From Orobanche coerulescens (taxonomy: Eukaryota > Streptophyta > Magnoliopsida > Lamiales > Orobanchaceae): a stretch of 64,000 nt of DNA. The position numbers and the translations under genes were made by a program. The stretch's first letter is position 1, and each line of letters begins with the position of its first letter. The stretch spans positions 48,742,358 through 48,806,357 of the forward strand of contig CM065801.1 of assembly GCA_033398695.1 (NCBI GenBank). Reading direction: 5' to 3'. Below are positions 32,097 to 43,836 of the stretch, piece by piece. The notes beneath the pieces were generated by a model, which searched no databases, was not told the DNA's origin, and saw nothing but the letters and a program-made list of their open reading frames with translations.

Positions 32097-32685
32097 TAAT
32101 GTTTTGTACGTCACCGCTGTGTCAACATTCATCGGGATGAGATAGAGATAATAATCTGTATAGTTATACATATGAGATACATACTCTTTAATATATATAT
32201 ATATATATACATGTGTGTGTGTAATCGCCTTCTCCAAAAAAAAGAGAAGAGATAAGAAGGGAAGAAGGGTCGCGAGCGACCCTGGGAAACAGAGAAAGAA
32301 GAGAAAAGAAGAAAGATAGAAGGGGGAGAGAGAGAGAGGAAGAGAGAGAAAAAGAAAAAAAAAAGAAATGAAACGAAGGAACATGAGAAGAATAGGAGAG
32401 AGAGAGAGAGAAAAGGTCATCCGTCGTCGCCGAGGATTTTTCCGGTAAAATATTGCAACTTATATACCGTTTTGATCGTTTCAGCGAGTAGGTCACAAAT
32501 ATCCATCGAGTTTTGCAAAATGAGGTCAGAATAGCTGGAACGGGGTCGAAATCGCCACTCGACGTCGGACCCCCGTACGGCCGTTCGGGCTGTCGAATTT
32601 CGAAACTCTTTATACCGTTAGGAAGCTCTTCTGACGAGCATCATTTTTCTACTTTTAGTTGTTAGTTTTGGGTTGGGTATTATGG

Positions 32686-32985
32686 TATGTGTGCGTGTGC
32701 GTGTACTGTGTGTGTGCGCGCACGTGTGTGTATGTATGTGTGTCTGTGTATGTATGTGTTGTGTGTGTATGTTGTGTGTGTGTGTGCGTGTGTGATGATG
32801 TGTGTGTGTTTATGTGTGCTGGTGTGTGTGTGTGTTTTTGTGTGCGGGTGTACATGTGTGTGTATGTGTGTACGTGTGTGTGTATGTGCGTGTGTGTATA
32901 TGTGGGTGTGTTTATGTGTGCTGGTGTGTGTGTGTTTGTGTGCGTGTGTGTGTGTGTTCGTGTGTGTGTTCGTGTTGTGTGCTGA
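32686..32985 (+). repeat. GT-rich microsatellite tract
   Basis: About 300 bp of interrupted (GT)n with periodic GTATGTGT and GTGCTGGTGT variants. The 3' LTR has the counterpart at 60661-60957 with different unit numbers. Confidence 0.9.
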
Positions 32986-33547
32986 TGTGAGTTGAGAAGT
33001 GGGTATGAGTATGGGCGTGCTGATTTGGGGTATAAGTGTGTTTTTGCATGTAAAAATAGCGTTAGTCGATGTTAAAGAAGCTCCCGGTGAGGTTACGATA
33101 CACGGGAGACATTAAAACGACTGTTAGATAGTCATATAAAGCTTTGGGGTGGAAAACATAAATTTTGAAAGCCTAGGGCTATGCCATTTGGGAATTAGCA
33201 ATAAAGTTGGACTTGATTGAAGTTTTCCAAATCTTCAATTTGACCCTAAACTTTAATATTTTCTTTAAAAAGTGTATATCCTTCTTGGTTTCAGTCCAAA
33301 ATAGGTCAAACGACTTCCAAATGATTCCTAATTCGAAACACAACATTGTTACACCCTAATAACGCGCGGAGTGTGTCCGTAACTATGTCTCACCCAAACT
33401 TGGCTAACTAGAAAGTAGAATTCTAATGGTTATATAAATCTTAACACGTTGACTATATAATATGATCCGTTTTAGGTTGAAGGCCTGGCTAATCGCTCAG
33501 TCTATTTTCCTTGTCAATCGAACCTTTTCCATTCGCTGGAATACCAG

Positions 33548-34202
33548 GCAAGTACTTTGATTATGTTTGATGTACTTCGTGTGATTGAATATGTGAAAAA
33601 TGTGTTTGCTGTGAAAAGTGGTAATTTCAGAAAATGTGGTTTCAGAAGTGATAATTTCAGAAAGTGGTAATTTCTGTGGTTTGTGACATGTGGTCACTGA
33701 CTGTGTGTGAGCCAAGTAAAACCAGCGATGGTCCCCTGGGATCCGTTAGACTACGAGTATCTGCGGATCACTCAGTGGGGAATTTACTAGAAATTCAAAT
33801 TGTGTAATTTTTTCACTTTAAAGTGTATCAGTGCGATATTTGTGACATGTGTGATTAGCTGAAAAGTGAATTTGCGAATACTCAGCATCATTGCGCATTG
33901 ACATGAAATAATATGTCATAAACATGCATTACCAAGCGAAAAGCGAAAAATCCAAGTAAGCGACTTGGGTTGGCCAAAAGAGCCGAGCGAAATTGGCCCG
34001 TGTGCGTGAGTCATGGCATGCATGGGAATTACATTGCATTGCACATACAATAATGATGATTGTGGTGTTGTATTCTAGAATTTATGTGATGGCACTATTA
34101 TTTGGTTGTTTATTCAGTTGTAGTACATATTCATGAATCGTTGTACTTGCACCGGCTGTTTGCTGACCCCTTAGGGGGTGAATATACTTGTTGTGTATTC
34201 AG
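33548..34202 (+). other. predicted GC-AG leader intron, G4 5' LTR
   Basis: CCAG|GCAAGTAC at the left, TGTATTCAG|GTGC at the right, CTGAC 35-40 nt before the acceptor and a hairpin ACCCC-TTAG-GGGGT between them. The 3' LTR keeps all sites (61525-62186). Confidence 0.45.
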
Positions 34203-34557
34203 GTGCAGGTCTTAGTGGCGAACCGGTGCAGAAAGGACACGAGGATGGCGAGCAACACTGATATCATTTACTATTTTTAGTATGTGGTCGTCCTGTTGTG
34301 AACCGAGTTGTGTTTTGCCTTGTGCTCGCGCGAGTACTATCGGGTAATATGGTTTGTTTGTGGTTCAGTCATTTTGATGGTGTAATTGTGTCAGTTGGAG
34401 TCCCACAGAACAATGTATTGTTGAGTGTTGTAATGTATATTGTTTAAAGTTGAGTACTGTCAATGTATGTGTGGATTTATGTTGGTCTCAGCCTGGTAGG
34501 TTCTCCAAAAAGAATTTGCAGCACTGTAATATCTCTGTAAATCACGGGGGTGCTACA

Positions 34558-36275
34558 AATTGTGGTATCGGAGCTTAGGTTTATGGATACCTAGGCTGTT
34601 GGTGTTTTAGGTCTGTCAAAGTTGAGTGGGTCGTCTGTTTATGATATCACTGGGTTGCTGCTACCTCGTGCGACCTGCGCTGTAAGTTCCTCTGATCCCC
34701 AATTTCATTTTTTAAATTGTGTTAGTCCTGAACATATGGATTTTAAGTCCTTTTTGTGAGCCGTATTCCATTGGGGCTGTGTTCCTTGGCTTCTGATCTT
34801 ATCAGAACCCTGCGGGAAACCAGAGTAATCTGTTTTTATTTCTTTGAACTGTGTCCATTATTTTTCCTTCATGTATATGTTTGTGTAACTTGAGCACACT
34901 GGGATATGGATATGGTAAGTCTCTCGATTATAAGTCCCCTCTTAGTTGTGCGGTGATTGTGTGGTGCTGATTCGATCAACCTTGGTCGAGGGACTAGAGT
35001 GGTGTTAGGGTTTTGAGATGTACAATGCGTATACGTTACGGGTGAAAATAGTTATACAGTGTATTTTGGAAAATTAGGAATATTAACAATTCCTATATTC
35101 TTTTAGGAATGAGATTTTTAAGTATCAATTTTAACCGCTGCGGGAGTATTTTTAAAGTGGTTTTCAAAACTCTTTCAAATGGTGACAATCTACGATTTAA
35201 TTTCGTTATATCAAATGATTATGCATTCGGTGGAAAATCATTTCTTTTCGATTAAACAATTAGTAGAAGAAGAAGGATCTTCATTTTATCTAAGTTCCAA
35301 GTAATTTTGGAAGCATTTCGGATTATAGACGTCTTCGAAAATCTTAAAAGTATAAATTGCTTTGTGCATTATTTAAAAATAATTTCAAAATCTACGTGTA
35401 AAATAAAGCCTCCTCTTCCAATAAGAGTAAAGTAATTACAAGTTTTGGGGAAACATAGCTCGCCCTCTTATTTTCAAAAGGATTGTTTTCATAAAAGTGC
35501 TGGTACCACAATCGTAAAGTTTTGGGGTCGTGTGTCATGTTTGGGCACGCGTTTGGTTGCGATTCAGATCGTTGCGTGTTTGTTGTCTTAGTGGGGGTAT
35601 GGTTGTGATGGTGAATTCTAGTTGGTATAGGTATGGCGCACGCTATTGTGCAAAATTAGCGCACGCTACCTTGTAGATAGCACACACTAATCTGCCCGAC
35701 ATATAAACCGGACAGCAATCGTGATTTATCATTTCCACTCTTTTCCTTTTATCCGCGGGTGACACCACAGTGTGAATAGAAGGCAACTAGGGTTCGTGAT
35801 CTTGGCCGATTTTATTCTATTTAAAGGTTTTTTGGAGTGTAACATTATCTAATCTATTGCTTTTATTCGGATCGAGGCAATTCCTTGATTTTCTTGTGTT
35901 AACCATTTTGAAGATTTTGTTCTTGATCTCGTTTTCAACCCGATTCTGATGAATCAATTGATGTTAAATGTTGTTGTTGGTCATGTCATATAAATTGTAT
36001 ATCCACAACTCCGACTTGTTCAACTCGGTTGACGATTCTAAGGATTCTGAGGAACCGTGAACAATTAGCATTCGATGAAATGTCCATAAACTATTGGTGA
36101 ACAAAGCAAACGATCAAGGAGCATCCCCGTATCCCAGATCATGGCAAGTGATGCTTTCATAATATGTCCGAATGGTTGATGCGCCCGACAATTGTGGCTT
36201 TGATTCTCTTTATCTTCTTGCTTTCTCTCTCTAACTTGATAGTTCTACGTTTCGAAGACAAAACTCCCTTTCAGG
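34558..36275 (+). mobile_element. 5' internal region of G4 (non-coding)
   Basis: The initiator-Met-type primer site TGGTATCGGAGCTT is at 34563-34576, followed by CTAGGCTGT-containing leader sequence shared with 8100-8150. A block with GCGCACGCTA twice (35636-35690) sits just before TATAAA (about 35703), followed by a leader-like stretch to a GGCAAGTG site (about 36143). This looks like a captured LTR promoter segment. The region ends at a degraded polypurine module (36249-36280) where the Athila-like element landed. Confidence 0.7.
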
Positions 36276-36280
36276 GGGAG
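36276..36280 (+). repeat. target-site duplication GGGAG, left copy
   Basis: GGGAG precedes TGATCGC at 36281 and recurs at 43832-43836. Confidence 0.9.
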
Positions 36281-37732
36281 TGATCGCTTGGATTCGCGTA
36301 GTATGGTTTTCAAATCCGATCAATTTTAAAATTTGTAAAACCTCGGAGTATTTCCAAGGTGTCGAACCCAAGGGAATTGATGTGTCGAAAATAAAGGAAT
36401 TAACTCTACTCAAAATTTGACTGCTATTTAGGAGTCCGAAAAATTGTTTTGATTCTAATTATCTAACTTAAAAAATCGAAGAACAAAAATTGAATAAAAG
36501 ATGAATAATCTAAATTAAGCAAATAAAGCAAATTAACAAGATAAAATCACAAGTCGCAAGGTAATTGATCCTAGGGTAGTATCATCTAATTGAGTTCACA
36601 CAATCCATTCACTTGATTCCTTCTCCCCAAAATTTAATTCAATCCTAGAAATAATCACTCGGTCGATCTAGAATTCCTGTCAAGGCAACCTAGAAAGATA
36701 GTTAATTAAAACCCTTTTCCGCCTTGTGGCTCAAAGAAATGAACTCACATCAAAAGCACCAACTTATTTATCTATGATTTATCTTTCTCCGCTAGGTCTC
36801 AAGATAAAATCATATTGTGCATCAAGTATTTCCACTAATCAATTACTCCTTCCGGACAAAATTAATTAGCTAACATGCATCAATTAAGGGCCCTTTAATC
36901 TAGCATGAGATTTAACACAACTTGAACACAAGCCTAGGATGAAAGGTCAAAAGGTAATCAAAGGAATATCATGTGATCATCAATTAAAATTACTAACCCT
37001 AGAATCAATCAAAGGAATTAGCCAGACATACTTGAAATTAAACAAGAAATTGATGAAGAATGCATATTATTAATATGAAAAGAGAGATTACAACCCTTAT
37101 GGATGAACTCCGAGTCTTCAATCTCCCAAAAACAATAATAATTCTCCTCCAAAAAGTTCTTGCATCAAAGAAATTAATATTGCTAAGAAGATCTAAAAAT
37201 TGTAAAAGATGAAAAAGAATGATAAAGAATGATCCAATATGATAAAAGCTGCTGAAACTAGGTCTAGAAGGGTGTTTTTATAGCCTAAGGGGGTTACATT
37301 CCCGATTAGCCCTAATCTAGGAAATAAAATCTATCTAAAAGAGTCAAAATCCGTCCAAAAACGAGAGTCCGCTGGGAAGCCTTTCGGCCTGGCCTATCGG
37401 CCGATAGGCTGGCCGATAGTTGCTTCGTCGATCTCTTCACTCGATAGGCAGGAATTCCTTTCGGACGCCCCTATCGGCCGATAGGCTGGCCGATAGGTTC
37501 TTCTGTTTTCCGCAAAAATCCGTTTCTTCGTCCGTTTGACTCGACTCTCGGTCCTTTGTCTCGTTTTGGGTCCTTTTGGCTCTAAAAACCTGCGAACACA
37601 CTAAAACCAACCCAAACGCGTAATACGGCTCGACTAATCATAAATAAGCCAAATACGAGCACATTAATCACGAAACGAGATAAAAACCTAGTATAAAATC
37701 CTAGAAATAAGTGATAAAATTACCACTTATCA
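36281..37732 (-). repeat. 3' LTR of the Athila-like element
   Basis: It is 1452 bp and near-identical to 42387-43831 apart from clustered differences at about 36718-36755 and 37370-37515. It contains two copies of the palindrome CCTATCGGCCGATAGG (37393-37408, 37469-37484). Confidence 0.9.
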
Positions 37733-39729
37733 AACCCCCCCAAACTTAAGCCTTGTTCGTCCCGAACAACAAAAAGAAAATAAAAAGAAAGTCGTGAATC
37801 ATCGTGCAACTCATAGTGTTCAACCTAATCAATACTATCCTGTAATTTTCTTCTAATAATCCGATTGTCGTAAAAGCGAGCTGCACTCAGAATAATGATT
37901 CCGCAAAGTAGTCAAGTTCAGTCCTAATCATTCGTTCATGAAGAAAATCCAGCTCAAAGATTAACAAAACGTGAGTCAAATCGACCGTCAATATGAAAGG
38001 CTAAAATAAACAAGCTAGTTCGTCCCGTTACACAGTCTAGTGGCACAATTTTAACGAGTTTCATAACAAATAAACCTCGGTCAGTATTCCCTTATAAATA
38101 TGTTCAAGAATTTGATTCGAGTTGACCACTAGGTTAGGATCTCGGGATGTTTCATCGGGGTAATCCTAGGGTGGAACTACCATTCTCATGTATTAGGAAA
38201 CCGTTTGACGTAAAAGACACTCATGGGGCACATGGATGCTTCTAGTTACTAAGTTCCCGCCTACAGCGGAGAAACAACTCGAATATATAATTTCCGCATG
38301 TCCGAATCAAGGTCGCCGTTTTACGCGAGAGTAAACAGCGGGTCACGCGAATACCCCCGGTTACTAAGTTCCCTATCATTGGCACATGTGAAATATCTAA
38401 ATCACTAGTCTAATCAGAGTCGTCGTTTTACGCGAGGGTAAACAACGGGTCACGCGAATGCCCCCGGTTACTAGACTTCCCTTCATAGAACAACATTATC
38501 TCAACTTTTGGGAAAAACTGACCGACTCTAAACTCAATCTAAGTGCCAACACGACTGACGAAACAGTACGACTCACTATCCGGAAGATGTAACCAAACGT
38601 ATTGACGGTGATTTTAAAACAAGTATGTATCGTCTCTTATCTGCCAAGACCTCTACAATCACGAAAAATTTTGGACCTAAATGAATACTGTGCAAAACAG
38701 AAATTACTGACTACAACTCGACTAAAACTCGACCGTTTCTTCAGAGAGAAAAACAGTGTCGTAACATCGGTATCACACAAATAGAAGCTCGAAAAATTCA
38801 CGAATAAAGAAAAACTAAGATAAGCAAGGCTATCTAAAACAAACAATGAAAAGCAAATAAAAGCAAACACGAAATCAAAAAAAACTACTACGACCTAAAA
38901 AAAATAGAAAATAGAAACTAGCAAACACACCAAACGAAAATGAACATAAAAAAAATCTAAAAACTAAGCAACAAAAAGCCAAAACCACGCAACACCAATA
39001 TGATAAGCACAAATAAAAACAACGGGCACCAACACAAGCAAATGAAGATACAAGGCAAACAAGGTACTCACACGTAAAGAAATTAACAAAGCCGCACTTC
39101 TCCCTCCCCCCAAACTTATTTCGCATCCCAAAGGAGGAATAAGTTTGAAAAGAGAAAGGAGTGGCTTTGTTAATGGAGTACCTGATCACTGTGGCTGAAA
39201 TGGCGGGTTTGTCGGCGAGCTCGTAGTGTATACTGGGCCGGGTATGTCCTATCGGCCAGGCCTTTCGGCCGATAGGCTGGGCCGATAGGAACTTCTGTCT
39301 CTTACCATGCTCATATCGGGCGGGATATCGGTCGATGTGGAATTCCTGTCGACCACTGCTTGTAACATAAAAATTTTTCTAATTTTCCTCAGCCTATCGG
39401 TCGGGCCTATCGGCCGATATGCTCGCCCGATAGGATTTTATGTCTCAAATTTTTTTTTTTTTTTTTTTTTGCAGCTTTTTCTACTTCGCATAATTGGTCC
39501 CGTTTTTGCTTGGATATGGCGATTAAAGACCTGCAAGTATTCAAAACTCGGCGTGCATGGATTAGAACTTAACAAAAACTAGCAAAGCTACTATGAAACT
39601 AGAAACTACAAAAATCATGCAAACGAAAAATCGAAAATAAATGAATAAAACGAACTAATATACATACATACGTTGGGTTACCTCCCAACAAGTGCTACGT
39701 TTAACGTCTTTATCTAGACGATACCTCAT
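37733..39729 (-). mobile_element. non-coding 3' region of the Athila-like element
   Basis: No pol domain is visible. Contents, left to right: the polypurine tract; a ~105-bp direct duplication (about 38308-38372 and 38413-38480, core GGTCACGCGAAT); AT-rich sequence (38600-39060) giving only spurious ORFs; a second purine-rich tract on the minus strand (about 39106-39118) inside an inverted repeat AAACTTATT/AATAAGTTT; two clusters of the CGGCCGATAGG motif (39249-39290, 39393-39438); a T23-like run (about 39449-39471); and the hairpin TTGGGTTACCTCCCAA (39673-39688), a motif I recall after gag-pro in Athila/Tat elements. Confidence 0.7.
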
Positions 39730-40698
39730 TCAACCCGGGTCTTCAGTGACAACTCCCCCTTGAACGGGTTTGTTGATATCAAGATAGCATACGCTCCTCT
39801 CATTAAGTCGAGACTCGTTCGCCTCCAACATTCGAACATACTCCGGCAAATCCTCGGAAATTTCATCAACCTCAGAATGTGAGTAAATGGAGTGTGAAAT
39901 GCAATGCTCCAACAAGTCGGACGGGGGTGGCATAATAGACTCAATTTCAAAACATTCCTCAGGCGCATCGTCGGGCTTCTTCATCGCGTCATAGATGGAA
40001 ATTTTCAGATTTTGATCGTTAACCCGGAAAGTAAGATCACCCTCCTGGACGTCTATAAGTGCTCTCCCCGTCGCTAAAAACGGTCTCCCAAAGATCAATG
40101 GTTGATTCTCGTCCTCGGGCATATCAAGAACTACGAAATCGGCCGGGAAGACCAAGTGTTGGACTCTAACGAGCACATCCTCCACAATTCCCCTCGGATA
40201 AGTGATCGACCGGTCCGCCATGAGTAGAGAAATGGTAGTCGGCTTCATCTCCCCAATCTTCAACCTCTTAAAGATGGATAGAGGCATAAGATTGATGCTT
40301 GCCCCGAGATCACACAACCCATTACGGAACGTTTGGTCGCCAATCATGCATGTCAAAGTAAAACGTCCCGGATCCTTCTGCTTGAGTGGGAGTTTGTTTT
40401 GAATGATAGCGCTACACTCCTCTGTCATATTTATTGTTTCAAACTTCCTCAACTTCCTCTTGCTTGCCACAACGTCTTTCAAGAATTTCACGTAACCCGG
40501 CATGTCTCTCAAAGCGTCTAGAAGTGGAATGTTGATATTCACCTTTTGAAACATGTCGATAAATTGTTGAAGCTTTTCATCATATCTCGACTTGGCCAAA
40601 CGCTGTGGAAATGGAGCTTTTTCCTCAAAATCTTTCATATTCGAACTTCCAGGAGCCTTTCGGCCGATAGGTGGGTCGATAGGCTTCACTGCCGGCAT
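39730..40698 (-). CDS. Athila-like gag-protease fragment (aspartic protease)
   Basis: 322 codons. The protease core is around residues 145-245: CDLGASINLMPLSIF holds the catalytic Asp (family D-T/S/L-G-A), and LIFGRPFLATGRALID matches the second conserved segment of retroviral-type aspartic proteases. Upstream residues (ALRDMPGYVKFLKD, then SIIQNKLP-like sequence) are typical of Athila polyproteins. It would release gag from the polyprotein. The listed start is only the first Met in an ORF that continues from gag; the region before it carries PIGR-encoding repeats. The acidic C-terminus (about 250-322) ends without fusion to reverse transcriptase. Confidence 0.8.
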   Translation of the reverse strand: MPAVKPIDPPIGRKAPGSSNMKDFEEKAPFPQRLAKSRYDEKLQQFIDMFQKVNINIPLLDALRDMPGYVKFLKDVVASKRKLRKFETINMTEECSAIIQNKLPLKQKDPGRFTLTCMIGDQTFRNGLCDLGASINLMPLSIFKRLKIGEMKPTTISLLMADRSITYPRGIVEDVLVRVQHLVFPADFVVLDMPEDENQPLIFGRPFLATGRALIDVQEGDLTFRVNDQNLKISIYDAMKKPDDAPEECFEIESIMPPPSDLLEHCISHSIYSHSEVDEISEDLPEYVRMLEANESRLNERSVCYLDINKPVQGGVVTEDPG

Positions 40699-41348
40699 GC
40701 TGTATGGGTATCGGTTGGGCCTATCGGCCGATAGGCTACCCGATAGGTTCTGCTGTATTCCATCTTCTTTCTCGTTTTCTGCTCCCGTTTCTAGTACATC
40801 TTTGTTTCCAGGTTTCTCAACTTCAGCCCCATGATTACTGTACCTCGTTCCACTCCGAAGCTCGATTGCGTTGCATTGTTGCGTCTTCGGGTTGGTCTCG
40901 GTCTTTGCTCGGAAAATGCCCCGGCTTATGAAATCCGGCTGGGGCGTTCGCCATTTGACTCATTTGGGTCTCCACCATCGACATCTGCTTAGTCAAGGCT
41001 ATCACCGAGTTTCCAATAGATGTCACACTATGCTCGAGAGCTCCGAACCTCTTGTCTACTTTATAAATAAAATCTTTTTGGCTCGCCTCCAACCGTTCGA
41101 GATCTCTTCCATAGGTGTCTTAGCAATCGGCTCTTGAATAACCCCATTTTCACGTTAAATCCCGGTGGTGGTGAGAGCATTGTTCGGATTGGCATAGGAG
41201 AAATTAGGGTGGTTTCGATTGTTCGGATAAGAGTTCCCCCAATTTCCCCCTTGCCTAAGTTTCCTCCTTGCATGTAGTTCACATCCTCCTTAACGCAATA
41301 GGCTCGTTTAACTCTTCAAAAACCGAATTGACTCCCGAGTATTCTTTC
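40699..41348 (-). pseudogene. gag C-terminal/linker region of the Athila-like element, degraded
   Basis: An 85-codon piece (41092-40835) with a heptad-like segment (KRFGALEHSVTSIGNSVIAL) fits the coiled region after gag in Athila elements. Frames change at least twice between here and the protease. The part nearest the protease encodes repeated PIGRP from the CCTATCGGCCGATAGG motif. No intact zinc knuckle was recognised. Confidence 0.55.
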
Positions 41349-42122
41349 TTAGCATCTCGAGCTCTTTTTGTTGTTTTCAAATTTTGCCTTTAAATCACCG
41401 TAGGCGTCCTCAAATCCATTTGGAACCTTTCTTCTTGTCATCTTCCGATCGGTCACCTCCTCGTAATCATTGTTGACCGCTAGCTCAATGAGATTCTTGG
41501 CCTCTTCATAATCGTTAGCAAGAAATCCCCCTTTCGATGAGTAGTCCAACTCTCTTCTAGTCTTCCTCGTCAAACCCCGATAAAACCGAATATAGATCTC
41601 CTCTTTGTCAATTCCATGCTGTGGGCATTTGCGAAGTAGCTTCTTAAATCGGATCCATGCCTCGTATAAGTATTCATCCTCATATTGCTCGAATTGCAAG
41701 ATATCGTTGATTTGTTTTTGCACCTTCGAGGAGGATAGAAGCTGCTAAGAACAACCGGGTCATCTCTCTCCAAGTACCAATGTCCTTCCGATCTAGGCTC
41801 TTGTACCAATCTAGCGCATCGTCTTCTAAAGAAAACCGGAATAGGCGGAGCTTAATGACATCTGGAGGCACTCCGTTTTGCTTGATGGTGGCACATATGT
41901 CCAAACACGACTCAAGATGAGCGTTTGGATCTTCATTCACTCCCCCTCCGTATGTTTGAGACTTCACCGTAGCAATGAGGGACGGCTTAAGCTCGAAGTT
42001 GTTGGCATCAATCTTTCCCCAACCTCCTTCTTGATAATCGTCCGGCTTAGGTCGAAAGCGGGCATTCAAAGGGATCTTCTCGGGACGAGCGAGTTCTCGT
42101 GGTTGGTCAACAATGCCGCCAT
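41349..42122 (-). pseudogene. gag: gag of the Athila-like element, frameshifted
   Basis: The likely ATG is at 42122 (complement). A frameshift near 42090 leads into KIPLNARFRPKPDDYQEG, followed by the retrotransposon gag core: DPNAHLESCLDICATIK, LRLFRFSLEDDALDWYKSL and TWREMTRLFL. A second frameshift near 41720 separates this from QYEDEYLYEAWIRFKKLLRK and the FYRGLTRKTRRELD segment that completes the domain. The protein would form the particle core and bind RNA. Two frameshifts make this copy non-functional. Confidence 0.8.
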
Positions 42123-42368
42123 GGTATCAACGAAAGGTATAGTAATAGTCTCGGTTCTCGCTTCTTGCTTCTTCCTCCTCAAAGACTTCTCGATTTCCGG
42201 TCCAAAGGAAATAAGTTCTTTCCTTGGGATCTCGTGATCATGCACCGCCTACAAGGAAAAGAAAACAAGATGTGAGGAAACGAGATCGAATATTAATAAT
42301 AAAAGTAAACTACCTAAAGTAACAATCTCTTCTTTTTGAATTATTCCTTAAATTTTCTATCAATTCCC

Positions 42369-42386
42369 GACAACGGCGCCAAAAAT
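42369..42386 (-). other. primer-binding site of the Athila-like element
   Basis: Minus strand TTGGCGCCGTTGTCGGGA lies within a few bases of the 5' LTR end. It is close to the TGGCGCCGTTGCCGGGG commonly seen in Athila/Tat elements (Asp-tRNA). Confidence 0.75.
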
Positions 42387-43831
42387 TGATCGCTTGGATT
42401 CGCGTAGTATGGTTTTCAAATCCGATCAATTTTAAAATTTGTAAAACCTCGGAGTATTTCCAAGGTGTCGAACCCAAGGGAATTGATGTGTCGAAAATAA
42501 AGGAATTAACTCTACTCAAAATTTGACTGCTATTTAGGAGTCCGAAAAATTGTTTTGATTCTAATTATCTAACTTAAAAAATCGAAGAACAAAAATTGAA
42601 TAAAAGATGAATAATCTAAATTAAGCAAATAAAGCAAATTAACAAGATAAAATCACAAGTCGCAAGGTAATTGATCCTAGGGTAGTATCATGTAATTGAG
42701 TTCACACAATCCATTCACTTGATTCCTTCTCCCCAAAATTTAATTCAATCCTAGAAATAATCACTCGGTCGATCTAGAATTCCTGTCAAGGCAACCTAGA
42801 AAGATAGTTAATTAAAACCCTTTTCCCCGCCAGGGCTCAAAGAATTGAAATCACTTAAAAAGCACCAACTTATTTATCTATGATTTATCTTTCTCCGCTA
42901 GGTCTCAAGATAAAATCATATTGTGCATCAAGTATTTCCACTAATCAATTACTCCTTCCGGACAAAATTAATTAGCTAACATGCATCAATTAAGGGCCCT
43001 TTAATCTAGCATGAGATTTAACACAACTTGAACACAAGCCTAGGATGAAAGGTCAAAAGGTAATCAAAGGAATATCATGTGATCATCAATTAAAATTACT
43101 AACCCTAGAATCAATCAAAGGAATTAGCCAGACATACTTGAAATTAAACAAGAAATTGATGAAGAATGCATATTATTAATATGAAAAGAGAGATTACAAC
43201 CCTTATGGATGAACTCCGAGTCTTCAATCTCCCAAAAACAATAATAATTCTCCTCCAAAAAGTTCTTGCATCAAAGAAATTAATCTTGCTAAGAAGATCT
43301 AAAAATTGTAATAGATGAAAAAGAATGATAAAGAATGATCCAATATGATAAAAGCTGCTGAAACTAGGTCTAGAAGGGTGTTTTTATAGCCTAAGGGGGT
43401 TACATTCCCGATTAGCCCTAATCTAGGAAATAAAATCTATCTAAAAGAGTCAAAATCCGTCCAAAAACGAGAGTCATTTGGGAAGCCTTTCGGCTGGCCT
43501 ATCGGCCGATAGTGGCCGATAGTTGCTTCGTCGATCTCTTCACTCGATGGCGGGAATTCCTTTCGACGCCCCTATCGGCCGATAAAGTGGCGATAGGTTC
43601 TTACATTTTCATAAAAATCCGTTTCTTCGTCCGTTTGACTCGACTCTCGGTCCTTTGTCTCGTTTTGGGTCCTTTTGGCTCTAAAAACCTGCAAACACAC
43701 TAAAACCAACCCAAACGCGTAATACGGCTCGACTAATCATAAATAAGCCAAATACGAGCACATTAATCACGAAACGAGATAAAAACCTAGTATAAAATCC
43801 TAGAAATAAGTGATAAAATTACCACTTATCA
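42387..43831 (-). repeat. 5' LTR of the Athila-like element
   Basis: It is 1445 bp; the counterpart palindromes at about 43500 and 43570 are partly eroded relative to the 3' LTR. GGGAG follows at 43832-43836. Confidence 0.9.
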
Positions 43832-43836
43832 GGGAG
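43832..43836 (+). repeat. target-site duplication GGGAG, right copy
   Basis: Exact match to 36276-36280. Confidence 0.9.

Larger units (their letters stand above)
32097..34557 (+). repeat. 5' LTR of G4 (first ~162 bp missing)
   Basis: It begins at TAATGTTTTGTACG, equal to 60021 in the 3' LTR, and ends GGGGGTGCTACA. It holds an (AT)n tract (about 32192-32209), a purine-rich GA block (about 32240-32415), a GT-rich tract (about 32686-32985), TATA-like TATATAAAT (33431-33439), donor-like CAG|GCAAGTA (33547/33548), branch-like CTGAC (34163-34167) with an ACCCC/GGGGT hairpin, acceptor-like TTCAG|GTGCAG (34201-34202) and the terminal hairpin (34525-34557). ORFs in the GT tract are artefacts. Confidence 0.88.
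36281..43831 (-). mobile_element. Athila-like Ty3/gypsy element, minus strand, no pol
   Basis: LTRs at 36281-37732 and 42387-43831 (minus strand TGATAAGTGG...GCGATCA) flank gag and protease reading leftward. The primer site on the minus strand (TTGGCGCCGTTGTCGGGA, about 42386-42369) is of the Asp-tRNA type usual in Athila/Tat elements. The polypurine tract AAGTTTGGGGGGGTT (about 37746-37733) precedes the 3' LTR. TSD GGGAG is perfect. About 2 kb after the protease has no reverse transcriptase, RNase H or integrase, so the element is non-autonomous. Confidence 0.88.

Noticed and set aside
32659..32995. Long Cys/Val-rich ORFs in several frames (also 60632-61053)
   Set aside because: They are translations of interrupted (GT)n microsatellites inside the G4 LTRs; no domain, and open in multiple frames for compositional reasons.
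38637..39189. Phe/Ser-rich minus-strand ORFs in the Athila 3' region
   Set aside because: AT-rich composition; no resemblance to reverse transcriptase, RNase H or integrase.
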